In this document: in pieces, positions 18,302 through 27,413 of the stretch | How the letters are laid out: each line of letters starts with the position of its first letter | How positions within the stretch are numbered: the first letter of the stretch is position 1 | Assembly: GCF_018343625.1 (NCBI RefSeq) | Contig: NZ_JAGYPG010000001.1 | Location: 292,342 to 356,341, forward strand | Length of the DNA: 64,000 bases | Direction of reading: 5' to 3' | From: Lederbergia citri | GTDB lineage: Bacteria > Bacillota > Bacilli > Bacillales > Bacillaceae_C | Notes under the pieces: model-generated | Databases searched by the model: none | What the model was told of the DNA's origin: nothing | What the model saw: only the letters and a program-made list of their open reading frames with translations | Made by a program: the position numbers and the translations under genes

Positions 18302-18568
18302 ATGATCGAAAAACAATTTACAGTAACATCAGACACAGGAATCCACGCAAGACCTGCAACTATGTTAGTGCAAACTGCAAGCAGATTTTCATCTGATATA
18401 CAACTAGAATACAAGGACAAGAAAGTTAACTTAAAATCCATCATGGGTGTAATGTCACTTGGAATTGGCAAAGGAGTTAACATTACAATTAGTGCAGATG
18501 GCAGTGATGAAGAAGAAGCAATGGCGGGCATTGAAGAATTGTTCCAAAAAGAAGGACTTGCTGAGTAA
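18302..18568 (+). CDS. ptsH: Phosphocarrier protein HPr
   Basis: The 88-residue protein has the catalytic GIHARPAT motif (His15) and the regulatory [10 protein letters not shown] motif containing Ser46, the HPr kinase target. HPr passes phosphate from enzyme I to sugar-specific EIIA domains, and HPr(Ser-P) is the CcpA corepressor. The ATG follows AAAAGGAGACG. In-frame upstream codons to 18185 have no ribosome signal. The stop codon overlaps the ptsI start (TAATG). Unlike in B. subtilis, no ptsG precedes it. Confidence 0.96.
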   Translation: MIEKQFTVTSDTGIHARPATMLVQTASRFSSDIQLEYKDKKVNLKSIMGVMSLGIGKGVNITISADGSDEEEAMAGIEELFQKEGLAE

Positions 18569-20283
18569 TGTCCACAATTTTAAAAGGGATAGCTGCATCG
18601 TCTGGAATTGCCATCGGAAAAGCATATCGGCTTGTTGAGCCGGATCTTTCATTTAGTAAAACCGCTATCTCTAATGCTGATGATGAAATCAGCAGGTTTC
18701 AAAAGGCAATTAATTCTGCAAAAGCGGATCTTGAGATAATTCGGGAAAAAGCATTAGCTGACTTAGGAGAGGATAAAGCCGCAATTTTTGATGCTCATCT
18801 TCTCGTACTAAGTGATCCCGAATTATTGTCATCCATAGAAGAAAAAATTAATACAGATATGACTAATGCAGAAACTGCTTTGAAAGAAACAACCGATATG
18901 TTCGTATCTATGTTTGAACAGCTTGATAATGAATATATGAAAGAACGAGCTGCGGATATTAAAGATGTCTCAAAACGAGTTCTTGCCCATTTGCTAGGGG
19001 TCAAAATACCGAACCCTGGACTGATTGCTGAAGAAGTGGTAATCATTGCAGAAGATTTGACACCATCAGATACTGCCCAATTGAATAAGCAATTTGTAAA
19101 AGGGTTTACCACTGATATTGGTGGACGTACTTCTCATTCTGCAATCATGGCTCGTTCCATGGAAATCCCTGCTGTGGTAGGTACAAAAAGTGCGTCGAGT
19201 AGTATTGAAAATGGTGATATTGTAATCGTTGATGGATTGCACGGTGAAGTACATATTAATCCAACACCAGAAATCATTAAAAAATACGAAGATGATTTAA
19301 GAAATTTAGAATTACAAAAAGCTGAATGGGCTCTTCTCAAAGATGAAGCTACCAAAACCCGCGATGGCAAGCATGTTGAATTAGCTGCGAATATTGGATC
19401 TCCTCAAGATGTTGATAATGTTCTAGCTAACGGCGGGGAAGGAGTAGGTCTTTATCGAACTGAATTTCTTTATATGGAAAGAAGTCAGTTGCCGACAGAA
19501 GATGAACAATTTGAAGCTTATAAATCCGTTCTAGAAAAAATGAAAGGTAAGCCAGTCGTTGTTCGAACACTTGATATTGGTGGCGATAAACAGCTCCCTT
19601 ATTTAAATTTGCCGAGTGAAATGAATCCATTTCTTGGCTTTCGAGCGATACGACTTTGCCTTGAAGAGCAAGAGATGTTCCGTACCCAGTTACGAGCATT
19701 ATTGCGTGCAAGTGCTTTTGGGAACTTGAAAATTATGTTCCCAATGATTGCGACGATTGATGAATTTAGAGCTGCCAAAGCTTTATTAGAGGAAGAAAAA
19801 GCAACTCTTTTAGAAAACGGCGTTGAAGTTGCGGATGGAATAGAAATCGGTATTATGGTTGAAATTCCATCTACTGCTGTATTAGCTGATCAATTCGCGA
19901 AAGAAGTTGATTTTTTCAGTATTGGAACAAATGACTTAATTCAATATACAATGGCAGCTGATCGAATGAATGAACGCGTTTCGTATTTATACCAACCATA
20001 CAATCCTGCTATCTTACGCTTAGTCAAAATGGTTATTGATGCTGCACATAAGGAAGGAAAATGGGCTGGCATGTGTGGAGAGATGGCTGGTGATGAGATC
20101 GCGATTCCGATTCTTTTAGGGCTAGGTTTAAATGAGTTTTCAATGAGTGCATCTTCAATATTAAAGGCAAGAAGCCTAATTAAAAAGCTTGATCAAAATG
20201 AAATGAAACAATTAGCTGAGGATGCATTGAGGTTACAAACAGTAAATGAAGTAATGGAGCTCATCCATAATAAAATAATGTAA
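18568..20283 (+). CDS. ptsI: PTS enzyme I (phosphoenolpyruvate-protein phosphotransferase)
   Basis: The 571-residue enzyme matches the usual length. It shows the phosphohistidine site [12 protein letters not shown] near residue 189, the PEP-binding YRTEFLYM region, [11 protein letters not shown] near 330, the C-terminal barrel motif [10 protein letters not shown] and GMCGEMAGD with the conserved Cys near 500. It starts the PTS cascade by transferring phosphate from PEP to HPr His15 in the cytosol. The ATG overlaps the ptsH stop, giving tight coupling. A strong terminator follows at 20398. Confidence 0.97.
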   Translation: MSTILKGIAASSGIAIGKAYRLVEPDLSFSKTAISNADDEISRFQKAINSAKADLEIIREKALADLGEDKAAIFDAHLLVLSDPELLSSIEEKINTDMTNAETALKETTDMFVSMFEQLDNEYMKERAADIKDVSKRVLAHLLGVKIPNPGLIAEEVVIIAEDLTPSDTAQLNKQFVKGFTTDIGGRTSHSAIMARSMEIPAVVGTKSASSSIENGDIVIVDGLHGEVHINPTPEIIKKYEDDLRNLELQKAEWALLKDEATKTRDGKHVELAANIGSPQDVDNVLANGGEGVGLYRTEFLYMERSQLPTEDEQFEAYKSVLEKMKGKPVVVRTLDIGGDKQLPYLNLPSEMNPFLGFRAIRLCLEEQEMFRTQLRALLRASAFGNLKIMFPMIATIDEFRAAKALLEEEKATLLENGVEVADGIEIGIMVEIPSTAVLADQFAKEVDFFSIGTNDLIQYTMAADRMNERVSYLYQPYNPAILRLVKMVIDAAHKEGKWAGMCGEMAGDEIAIPILLGLGLNEFSMSASSILKARSLIKKLDQNEMKQLAEDALRLQTVNEVMELIHNKIM

Positions 20284-20397
20284 TATAATTGTAATATTTT
20301 TTAAGTGTATATTTTTGAAAAGGGTGGTATAGAATAATAATCATGATTGATATGACGATCTCCTAGTCATTTCATTCTCATTTTTCCCCCTTTTTTT

Positions 20398-20422
20398 GCC
20401 GGACGATTGTCTGGCTTTTTTT
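20398..20422 (+). terminator. Terminator of ptsHI
   Basis: GCCGGAC and GTCTGGC (one G-T pair) form a 7-bp stem with a 4-base loop, followed by TTTTTTT. It lies 115 bases after ptsI. Confidence 0.85.
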
Positions 20423-20528
20423 ATTTCTTTACTTGCTAATCTTTTTTGAATTATGTCGTTTATTGAATCAATCTCATCATAACTTTTTCTGAAAAATCAA
20501 AGACTAAAATCTCTTGCATATAGCCCAC

Positions 20529-20639
20529 AGTCCGAATACACTTCACTTTCCGCGGGCGAGTGGCAAGCCTCCTCGTACTTTGCCCTGCGGGGTCTTGCCT
20601 ATCAATCACTTCCCGCAGGAGTCTACGTGTATTCGGACT
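20529..20639. repeat. Palindromic intergenic repeat, family B, complete copy
   Basis: The element is bounded by perfect 13-bp inverted ends (AGTCCGAATACAC and GTGTATTCGGACT). Its GC-rich core contains CTTTCCGCGGGCGAG, GCCTCCTCG and CCCGCAGGAGTC segments with further inner complementarity (GGCAAG/CTTGCC). I recognise this kind of hairpin-forming element as common between Bacillaceae genes. With the ptsI terminator it accounts for the 20284-20908 gap; 20640-20908 is AT-rich with nothing else recognisable. Confidence 0.8.
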
Positions 20640-20908
20640 TCTCAAAGAAAAAATTATTTCTTTAAAATAAATAATAAATAAACCTTTACAAAGAAATTAA
20701 GCACCTTTATCTCTGCAGGCTAACTTTGGGGAATTGTACACGTATTCCTTTTTTGTATTTCAATAATTGATTCAATTAATAAAAATAAAGAAAAGAAAAG
20801 GACCAATTACAGTCCTTTTACAATATTTTAAACTATATGTGAATAATAGAATGCACGGCAAATTTTAAAAATAGCTCATTGTTTAAATGGACAAATTAAA
20901 AAGTCGTA

Positions 20909-21502
20909 TTAATCATTTAATCCCTTCCCATTCAAAATTTGCTGAACATATTTTTCAATTCTTGACACTCGCGTTTTGGATTGTTTGGGGGCAGAAAAAT
21001 AAAGAATGTATGCTCTTTGCCGTCCCGGAGTCAAACCTTCAAAAGCAGTTTTCAATGGAGGGATTTCGTCGAATTTTTTTTGAAGTTCTTCAGGAATGAT
21101 GTAATCTGTATGTTTTTTAAAATTCACTTCCAAACCGGCTTTTTCCACTTCAATGGCTTCATATATGTATTCTTTCAAAATGGGCTCCATTTCAACTATG
21201 TCTTGAGCATTGGTGAACCGTATTTGTCGTGCGGCCTGTACATTCTCTGTTTGTTGAATTAGGATCCCATGGGTATCGTTTAACAAGGCACCTTTGTGAA
21301 ACAAAAGTGCACAATATTCTTTAAATCCATGTATTAAAACGATGTTCTTTTTCTCAAACGTGTAACAAGGATGCATCCATTTAAATTCTTCGGTCAGCTC
21401 ACAATCTAGAACGATATGTCTTAACCTCTCATATTCTTCTTTCCATTTTTTTGCTTTACTTAAAAATTCATCAACCTTAGGATTCAATCTACTCTTTGTC
21501 AT
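20909..21502 (-). CDS. YdeI-like protein (DUF1801/OmdA type)
   Basis: The 197-residue protein closely resembles B. subtilis YdeI: an N-terminal DUF1801 region (WKEEYERLRHIVLDCELTEE, then IVLIHGFKEYCALLF with the buried aromatic and cysteine pattern) and a C-terminal OmdA-like part ending in ALTPGRQR-type sequence (LTPGRQRAYILYFS) and EKYVQQIL. Function is unknown, and the fold is thought to bind a small ligand. ATG at 21502 lies seven bases after GAGGTG. It is alone and opposite in direction to its neighbours. Confidence 0.82.
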   Translation of the reverse strand: MTKSRLNPKVDEFLSKAKKWKEEYERLRHIVLDCELTEEFKWMHPCYTFEKKNIVLIHGFKEYCALLFHKGALLNDTHGILIQQTENVQAARQIRFTNAQDIVEMEPILKEYIYEAIEVEKAGLEVNFKKHTDYIIPEELQKKFDEIPPLKTAFEGLTPGRQRAYILYFSAPKQSKTRVSRIEKYVQQILNGKGLND

Positions 21503-21872
21503 CATGGAACACCTCACTAAAATTCTTTCAGTAATCTTTTGGATTAACTTAAATATTCATCAATCTCAGTATTTGATTATTTTCAATCAGTATAGCCATA
21601 ATGTTCTTCATCAAAAAACCTCACAGATTCTCGCTTAAATTTTACTATACATATTTTCGTTCTACCACCTTACAGATAAACTTGGTATAGAAATGTATTA
21701 ATAATATATCTAAAATTCCTCCGTTATTGAATTTCTTGATGATTGCATGAAAATTACCGAGATGATCATCATTCGAGATAAAGAAATTAATATAACTTCC
21801 TTCAATCGGGATTTTTTCTATAAAATTATGATATTATCTCAATAAGAAAGTTTTTTAAAAGTTTCCGAAGTT

Positions 21873-21900
21873 TAGACAAATTGTATTTACAACCTATACA
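21873..21900 (+). promoter_or_regulatory. Candidate promoter of the oxidoreductase cluster
   Basis: TAGACA (21873-21878) and TATACA (21895-21900), spaced 16 bases. The upstream AT-rich stretch 21506-21870 shows no gene or other signal. Confidence 0.45.
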
Positions 21901-21910
21901 TATTGGTATA
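21895..21910 (+). promoter_or_regulatory. Candidate GntR operator upstream of Gfo/Idh/MocA gene
   Basis: The inverted repeat TATAC-N6-GTATA overlaps the candidate -10 box and resembles the palindrome TAGTATACTA in front of the GntR gene at 23537. Binding by that regulator is inferred. Confidence 0.4.
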
Positions 21911-21987
21911 TTTATTTTCGGTATTGATGAAATTGACTCTCATACTCTAACAGCTAACTGAAGCAATAATGAAGGAGGAATTCATAC

Positions 21988-23088
21988 ATGAACAAAAATG
22001 ATGGAATGAACTATGCTCCAAAAGGAACTAAAATCAAAAAGGTTGTTGATAAGGGAGAGTTCCTTTTCGCGGCGATTGGCTTGGATCATGGACATATTTA
22101 CGGAATGACAAACGGGCTTATAGAGGCTGGTGGAGAAATTGTAGCTGTTTACGATACGGATCTTGAAAAAGTTAAACAATTTTGTGAAGCGTATCCTAAC
22201 GCACATGCAGCGGCTTCCAAGGAAGAGATATTAAACAATCCATCGATTCATCTTATTGCTTGTGCAAGCATCCCTTCAGAACGTGCGGATGTTGGTCTCG
22301 AAGCTATGGATCACGGAAAACATTTTTTTGTCGATAAGCCTGGATTCACTACGTTAGAACAATTGGAAAAAGCTAAAAAGAAAACATCTGAAACTGGACT
22401 TAAATGGGGTATTTATTATAGTGAGAGATTACATGTAGAAAGTTCAATTTTTGCAGGTCAGCTTATTGAAGAAGGGGCTATAGGGAGAGTTGTCCAAGTT
22501 ATGGGGACAGGTCCGCATCGCGCTAATATTCAAAATCGTCCCGATTGGTTTTTTGATCCTAAATATTTCGGGGGGATTCTATGTGATATAGGCAGTCACC
22601 AAGTTGAACAATTTTTATATTATGCGGGAGCTAAGGATGCTGAGGTTTTACATAGTAAAGTAGGAAATTATCATTATCCCCAATATGAAAAATTTGAAGA
22701 CTTTGGAGACGCTACTTTAGTTGCGGATAATGGGGCAACCTTTTATTTTCGGGTAGACTGGTTCACTCCAGATGGTCTAGGAACTTGGGGAGACGGAAGA
22801 GTGGTTATACTGGGTACGGAAGGATACATAGAGGCTAGAAAATATATTGATATTGCTCGTGATTCGACTTCCGATCACGTATATTTAGTTAATAAAGATG
22901 GGGAAAAGCATTTTGAATGCTATGGGAAAGTTGGCTTCCCGTTTTTTGGAGAATTTATTTTAGATTGTTTAAATGGGACAGAGAACGCAATGCCACAGTC
23001 TCATGCATTTAAAGCTGCTGAATTATGTATCATTGCACAGGAAAAGGCGATGAGAATTCAAACAGACGGGCAAATGATTCATAAGTGA
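21988..23088 (+). CDS. Gfo/Idh/MocA family oxidoreductase
   Basis: The 366-residue protein has an N-terminal Rossmann domain (FAAIGLDHGHIYGM, lacking the strict GxGxxG) and the family cofactor motif in the form VDKPGFTT (normally EKP) near residue 118. The C-terminal alpha/beta domain includes GGILCDIGSHQVEQFL with a candidate catalytic Asp and His. These enzymes oxidise or reduce cyclic sugars and inositols with NAD(P). AAGGAGG precedes the ATG. It overlaps the next reading frame at GTGA and heads the 22-27.4 kb cluster. Confidence 0.87.
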   Translation: MNKNDGMNYAPKGTKIKKVVDKGEFLFAAIGLDHGHIYGMTNGLIEAGGEIVAVYDTDLEKVKQFCEAYPNAHAAASKEEILNNPSIHLIACASIPSERADVGLEAMDHGKHFFVDKPGFTTLEQLEKAKKKTSETGLKWGIYYSERLHVESSIFAGQLIEEGAIGRVVQVMGTGPHRANIQNRPDWFFDPKYFGGILCDIGSHQVEQFLYYAGAKDAEVLHSKVGNYHYPQYEKFEDFGDATLVADNGATFYFRVDWFTPDGLGTWGDGRVVILGTEGYIEARKYIDIARDSTSDHVYLVNKDGEKHFECYGKVGFPFFGEFILDCLNGTENAMPQSHAFKAAELCIIAQEKAMRIQTDGQMIHK

Positions 23089-23102
23089 AAGGTGGTAAGT
23101 TA

Positions 23103-23489
23103 ATGATTGAAATAATCGGTTTACACCATATTAGTTTGTCAGTTACTAATTTAGAAGAATGTAAACATTTTTATGGGAATATTCTTGGTTTAAATGAAAT
23201 AAAGCGTCCTAATTTTGATTTTAACGGTGCATGGTATGAAATAGGTCACCAGCAGCTTCATTTAATTGTTCATCCTGAATCAAACACTTTAAGAAATAAA
23301 GAATATGTTGATACGAAGGATGGTCATATCGCCATTAGAGTAGAAGATTACGATGCGGCAGTTAAGCATTTAATGGAAAATAATGTTCCGTTGTTAGAAA
23401 ACCATGGGAGTAAAAGTGGATTCATCCAAGTCTTTTGTCTAGATCCGAGTAATAATCTTATTGAACTCAATATAGATGATAAAGAATAA
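23103..23489 (+). CDS. VOC/glyoxalase-fold metalloenzyme
   Basis: The 128-residue protein has two beta-alpha-beta-beta-beta modules of the vicinal oxygen chelate superfamily: LHHISLSVTNLEECKHFYGN at the start and HIAIRVEDYDAAVKHL near residue 75. Likely metal ligands are the His in LHHIS, His in QQLHLIVH and Glu in NLIELN. Members include glyoxalases, dioxygenases, epimerases and resistance proteins; length alone does not decide. The ATG at 23103 follows AAGGTGG, a better signal than GTG at 23085. It lies 14 bases after the oxidoreductase. Confidence 0.83.
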   Translation: MIEIIGLHHISLSVTNLEECKHFYGNILGLNEIKRPNFDFNGAWYEIGHQQLHLIVHPESNTLRNKEYVDTKDGHIAIRVEDYDAAVKHLMENNVPLLENHGSKSGFIQVFCLDPSNNLIELNIDDKE

Positions 23490-23497
23490 TATAACTA

Positions 23498-23526
23498 AAG
23501 CCGGGGTTCTTTCGGCTTAGTTTTTT
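23498..23526 (+). terminator. Terminator after the VOC gene
   Basis: AAGCCG and CGGCTT form a 6-bp stem followed by AGTTTTTTT, which ends the two-gene Gfo/VOC unit. Confidence 0.8.
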
Positions 23527-23536
23527 TAAAATATTA

Positions 23537-23546
23537 TAGTATACTA
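23537..23546 (+). promoter_or_regulatory. Candidate operator of the GntR gene
   Basis: The perfect 10-bp palindrome TAGTATACTA lies 50 bases upstream of the GTG start, where an autoregulatory site would be expected. GntR/FadR-type operators are often short palindromes with a GTATAC-like centre. Confidence 0.4.
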
Positions 23547-23595
23547 GTGTAATTAATATGTTATGTTTTACGTTTATTTGAATGGAGGATTTTAT

Positions 23596-24270
23596 GTGAT
23601 TAACAAAGAAGAACATCGGGGATCTACTAGGGATTATTCCTATAATAAACTTAAAATGAAAATACTTAATCTCGAACTTGAGCCCGGTACGAAAATTTCA
23701 GAAAAAGAAATTGCAGATGAGTTCAATGTTAGTCGAACTCCGGTTCGAGAAGCTTTTATGAAATTGTCCCAGGAAGAATTATTGGATATTATCCCTCAAA
23801 GCGGTACGATCGTTTCACGAATCAATCTTGATTATGTAGAAGAAGGGAGATTTATTAGGGAAAAGATTGAGAAAGAAATTGTTATTTTAGCTTGTGAAGA
23901 TTTTCCTGATGATTACATGTTTCGTCTTGAAACGAATCTCGCATTACAAGAAATTTGTAGTGGGAAAAATAATTTTTATCAGCTTTATGAACTGGATGAA
24001 GAATTTCACCGAATTTTATTTACTGGAGTAGGTAAAGCGCGGACATGGAAAATGCTGCAGCTATTAAATAGCCATTTTAATCGTTTGAGATTATTGAGAT
24101 TATCTAAAGATTCAAATTGGGAAAGTATCATCTCGCAGCATAAATCAATCTATCGGTTAATCTTAGAAAAAAAACCAGAAGAAGCTAGCCAAATGATGGA
24201 ACGCCACCTCAAAATGGCGGTTATTGAAAAAGAGATGTTAAAGCAGAAGTATCCGTATTATTTTATATAA
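23596..24270 (+). CDS. GntR-family transcriptional regulator (FadR/FCD subfamily)
   Basis: The 224-residue protein has an N-terminal winged helix (KISEKEIADEFNVSRTPVREAFMKL near residue 40, shown here by SRTPVREA) and an all-helical FCD-type effector domain with likely metal-binding positions (ELDEEFHRILF near residue 135 and a His near 190). Such repressors respond to sugar acids or carboxylates. Start GTG at 23596 has GGAGG seven bases upstream; the earlier ATG at 23563 has none. It probably controls the surrounding oxidoreductase genes. Confidence 0.88.
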   Translation: MINKEEHRGSTRDYSYNKLKMKILNLELEPGTKISEKEIADEFNVSRTPVREAFMKLSQEELLDIIPQSGTIVSRINLDYVEEGRFIREKIEKEIVILACEDFPDDYMFRLETNLALQEICSGKNNFYQLYELDEEFHRILFTGVGKARTWKMLQLLNSHFNRLRLLRLSKDSNWESIISQHKSIYRLILEKKPEEASQMMERHLKMAVIEKEMLKQKYPYYFI

Positions 24271-24327
24271 AAAGATTGTCATTCATCGGTATATGATATT
24301 TTGATGAAGAAGGTAGAGGTGAACTAA

Positions 24328-25173
24328 ATGCTTCCAATATTTGAGAGATTAGAAGGGAAAACCGCTGTGATAACTGGTGGCGGAGGAGTTTTAGGAAGCT
24401 ATATGGCAAAAGAGCTTGCAAGACAAGGAATGAAGGTAGCAATCTTAAATCGTACATTTGAAAAAGGGCAAAAGATAGCGAATGAGATCATTAGCCAAGG
24501 CGGTCAAGCCATAGCTATTCAATGTAATGTCGTAAATGTAGAAAGTGTTAAAAGAGCTGAAGAAGAAGTGCTTCATATGTATGGTAATTGTGATGTCTTA
24601 ATTAATGCAGCCGGCGGAAATCATCCTGAAGGCATGACGACAAATGAAATATTTAATATGAAAGATTTGAAAGATGAAGAAATAGAGACTTTTTTTGATT
24701 TGACTTTACATGGATTTGAATTTGTTTTTAATTTAAACATTATTGGAACATTACTTCCGACGCAAGTTTTTTCGAGAAGAATGGTCGAAGGCAAAGGGAA
24801 TATCATAAATATATCTTCAATGAGCGCCTATAGCCCGATGACAAAGGTGCCGGCGTATAGTGCCGCAAAAGCAGGCATTGAGAATTTAACAAAATGGCTG
24901 GCTGTGCATATGGCAGAAGCAGGCATCCGTGTTAATGCTATAGCACCTGGATTTTTTCTAACGAGTCAAAATCATTCTTTATTAAAAAATTCAGACGGGA
25001 CAAATACAGAACGCACTGAGAAAATATTGGCGCATACTCCTATGAGACGCTTAGGAAAACCAGAGGATTTACTAGGAACATTATTATGGCTTGTGGATGA
25101 TGAAGCAAGCGGGTTTGTAACAGGGATAAGTATACCGGTTGATGGTGGTTTTATGGCTTATTCGGGTGTGTGA
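24328..25173 (+). CDS. SDR oxidoreductase, D-mannonate/fructuronate-reductase-like
   Basis: The 281-residue SDR has TGGGGVLGSYMAKEL, NAAGGNHPEG, the catalytic Ser in NISSMSAYSP and YSAAK. The NAAGGNHPEG segment and the insertion around residues 100-130 resemble UxuB (YjmF), the SDR-type D-mannonate oxidoreductase of B. subtilis. It would interconvert fructuronate and mannonate or a similar sugar acid. The GAGGTGA ribosome site is adequate. No uxuA dehydratase or uxaC isomerase is visible nearby, so the substrate may differ. Confidence 0.78.
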   Translation: MLPIFERLEGKTAVITGGGGVLGSYMAKELARQGMKVAILNRTFEKGQKIANEIISQGGQAIAIQCNVVNVESVKRAEEEVLHMYGNCDVLINAAGGNHPEGMTTNEIFNMKDLKDEEIETFFDLTLHGFEFVFNLNIIGTLLPTQVFSRRMVEGKGNIINISSMSAYSPMTKVPAYSAAKAGIENLTKWLAVHMAEAGIRVNAIAPGFFLTSQNHSLLKNSDGTNTERTEKILAHTPMRRLGKPEDLLGTLLWLVDDEASGFVTGISIPVDGGFMAYSGV

Positions 25174-25319
25174 TATTTTGTATTTACGCCGAGAATACCC
25201 CGGTTTTTTCATAGTTTATTTTTAAGCAAGAGGGTATTTAAATTGAGAAAGACTAAATCTCGACGTTTTTTTCTTAAAGCAGCAATAATTAATGTAAAAA
25301 CCGGAAGGAGTGGATGGAT

Positions 25320-26306
25320 ATGATGAACTATAGACCTTTAGGAGATACGGGCATAAATATAAGTGAAGTAAGTTTGGGCACATGGGCAATAGGAGGGGCT
25401 TGGGGTAAAACGAATGATGATGAATCATTAAGGTCATTGGAATATGCAATAGATAAAGGAGTTAACTTTTTTGATACTGCGGATGTATATGGCGATGGAC
25501 ATAGTGAGGAGCTTTTAGCTAAAGCTACAAAAGGGAAGGAAGATAAAGTTTTTATAGCCACTAAATTTTGTCGAGCTGGGGACATACACTCTCAAGAAAA
25601 TTATACATACGATGCTGTTCGAACTTACTGTGAAGCTAGCTTAAAACGACTCAATAGAGAGGCTATTGATTTGTACCAAATTCATTGTCCGCCATTTGAA
25701 ATTTTAAAAGACGGAAAAGTGTTTGAAGTACTAGATCGTTTACAGAAAGAAGGTAAAATACGCCATTATGGAGTAAGTGTTGAAACGGTTGAAGAAGGAT
25801 TGTTTTGCTTAGAGAATCCGAATGTTAAAGCACTTCAGGTAATTTTTAATATTTTTAGGCAAAAGCCGCTAGAAGAACTCTTCCCGAAAGCAAAAGAGAA
25901 AGAAGTCGGTATACTAGTGAGGCTCCCGCTTGCAAGCGGATTATTGACAGGTAAATTTACTGATACTCATACATTTGAAGAAGATGACCATCGTCATTTT
26001 AATGAAAATGGTGAAGCATTTAATGTCGGCGAAACGTTTGCTGGTTTAGGATTCCAAAAGGGTGTAGAGCTTTCTAATCAATTGAGATGGATTGAGGATG
26101 GTAGAACGTCAATGGCTACTGCCTCTTTAAGATGGATTTTGGATCAGAAAGAAATTAGCTGTGTCATTCCAGGCTTTAAAAATCAGCGTCAAATCGAGCA
26201 AAATTTAAGCGCGCTTCATGAGAAATCTTTTTCAACAGAAGAACTTGAACGACTTAGTCAATTTTATAATGAAAAGGTTAAGGATTTTATTAGAGGACCT
26301 TATTAA
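25320..26306 (+). CDS. Aldo/keto reductase
   Basis: The 328-residue TIM-barrel protein has the AKR tetrad: Asp in FFDTADVYG with catalytic Tyr, Lys in IATKF near residue 80 and His in YQIHCPP near 118. The C-terminal cofactor segment ISCVIPGFKNQRQIEQN lies near residue 285. It uses NAD(P)H to reduce sugar or other carbonyls. The ATG at 25320 has AAGGAG nine bases before; 25314 is too close. It follows the UxuB-like SDR and probably belongs to the same regulon. A strong terminator follows. Confidence 0.86.
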   Translation: MMNYRPLGDTGINISEVSLGTWAIGGAWGKTNDDESLRSLEYAIDKGVNFFDTADVYGDGHSEELLAKATKGKEDKVFIATKFCRAGDIHSQENYTYDAVRTYCEASLKRLNREAIDLYQIHCPPFEILKDGKVFEVLDRLQKEGKIRHYGVSVETVEEGLFCLENPNVKALQVIFNIFRQKPLEELFPKAKEKEVGILVRLPLASGLLTGKFTDTHTFEEDDHRHFNENGEAFNVGETFAGLGFQKGVELSNQLRWIEDGRTSMATASLRWILDQKEISCVIPGFKNQRQIEQNLSALHEKSFSTEELERLSQFYNEKVKDFIRGPY

Positions 26307-26311
26307 TGGTT

Positions 26312-26357
26312 TAAGGCTTATTCCTATAATTATAGGAAAGCCTTATTCTTTTTTTTT
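26312..26357 (+). terminator. Terminator after the aldo/keto reductase gene
   Basis: A long hairpin (TAAGGCT/AGCCTTA with TTCCTATA/TATAGGAA inside) is followed by a T-rich run to 26357. Confidence 0.88.
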
Positions 26358-26374
26358 GGCAAAAGGTTGTTGAT

Positions 26375-26480
26375 TCGAAATTAACTCTATCGAAAATTGT
26401 AATTACTCGTGAATCCCGCGCTAATTTGCGATTAACTCAATGAAAATCGAAATTATTCGCAAAATCCCAACTTTATTTCG
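26375..26480. repeat. Imperfect tandem duplication of about 53 bp
   Basis: The segments 26375-26427 and 26428-26480 align along most of their length: both contain ATTAACTC, AAAAT, AATTA, TCG and AATCCC in the same order. This non-coding stretch fills the gap before the next SDR gene. Confidence 0.55.
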
Positions 26481-26607
26481 TAATGAAGCTTTTCTAAACC
26501 CAATTTGATATACATATTAATAAACCAGTCTTCAGTGTATTTTAATTAGAAAAGAAGTAGAAAGTGGTATAATAGGGATAAATTTCTTATTGATTGGAGG
26601 ATTTTTA

Positions 26608-27393
26608 ATGGAACTTGGATTAAAAGGCAAAAACGCATTGATCGTGGCATCCAGTCAAGGGTTGGGAAAGGCAATAGCAGAGCAGTTTGTTAAAGAAGGT
26701 ACAAATGTAATGATTGCAAGTAGAAACATAGAGCAACTAAAGTCAGTACATACAGTATTAGAGAGTTTAAATGGTGGAAACGTAAGCTGGGTACGGTGCG
26801 ATATTACGAATCCAGAAGAAATTAAAGAAATGGTAAAAACAACTGTTGAAGTATTTGGTGGAATCGATATATTAGTCAATAATGCAGGTGGTCCTCCAGC
26901 CGGAGGATTTGAAGATATGAGTGACGAAGCTTGGCAAAAGTCTTTTGAATTGAATTTGTTATCTTATATTAGAATTATTAGAGAAGCACTTCCTTATTTG
27001 AAAAAAAATGGGGGAAGGATAATAAATATCGCTTCATCATCAATCCGAGAACCTATCCCTGGATTGATTTTGTCTAACACTTTCAGAATCGGAATCGTTG
27101 GATTGGCAAAAACATTGGCAGACGAATTTGCTCCATACAATATATTGGTGAACACTGTTGCTCCAGGTAGAATATATACTGATAGAATTAAACAGTTAGA
27201 CCAAGCAAATGCTGATAAGAAAGATGTTTCTGTCGACGAAATAGCAGAAAAAGCGCAAGAAAGTATTCCTTTAGGAAGAGATGGAAAGCCTGAAGAGTTT
27301 GCTAAGGTAGTCGTGTTTTTAGCATCAGAAGGAAATACTTATATGACTGGAAGCAGTTTTTTTGTTGATGGCGGAAAACTAAGATCAATATAG
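26608..27393 (+). CDS. Atypical SDR-like protein without the YxxxK catalytic motif
   Basis: The 261-residue protein is SDR-like throughout: an ASSQGLGKAIA cofactor loop, NNAGGPPAGG and a C-terminal SSFFVDGG. At the catalytic position the expected YxxxK reads SNTFR (Ser156 and Arg160). The preceding IASSSIRE keeps serines. I recall a Rossmann subgroup described as BKR-like but lacking the tetrad, which this fits. Catalysis by the normal mechanism is therefore doubtful. The ATG at 26608 follows GGAGG. It lies 20 bases before the ykwC-like gene, so both are probably cotranscribed. Confidence 0.8.
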   Translation: MELGLKGKNALIVASSQGLGKAIAEQFVKEGTNVMIASRNIEQLKSVHTVLESLNGGNVSWVRCDITNPEEIKEMVKTTVEVFGGIDILVNNAGGPPAGGFEDMSDEAWQKSFELNLLSYIRIIREALPYLKKNGGRIINIASSSIREPIPGLILSNTFRIGIVGLAKTLADEFAPYNILVNTVAPGRIYTDRIKQLDQANADKKDVSVDEIAEKAQESIPLGRDGKPEEFAKVVVFLASEGNTYMTGSSFFVDGGKLRSI

Positions 27394-27413
27394 ATATTAA
27401 TGGAGGAATTGTT

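Noticed and set aside
20460..20645. Reverse-strand ORF of 61 codons over repeat B
   Set aside because: It is produced by the palindromic repeat and has no ribosome site.
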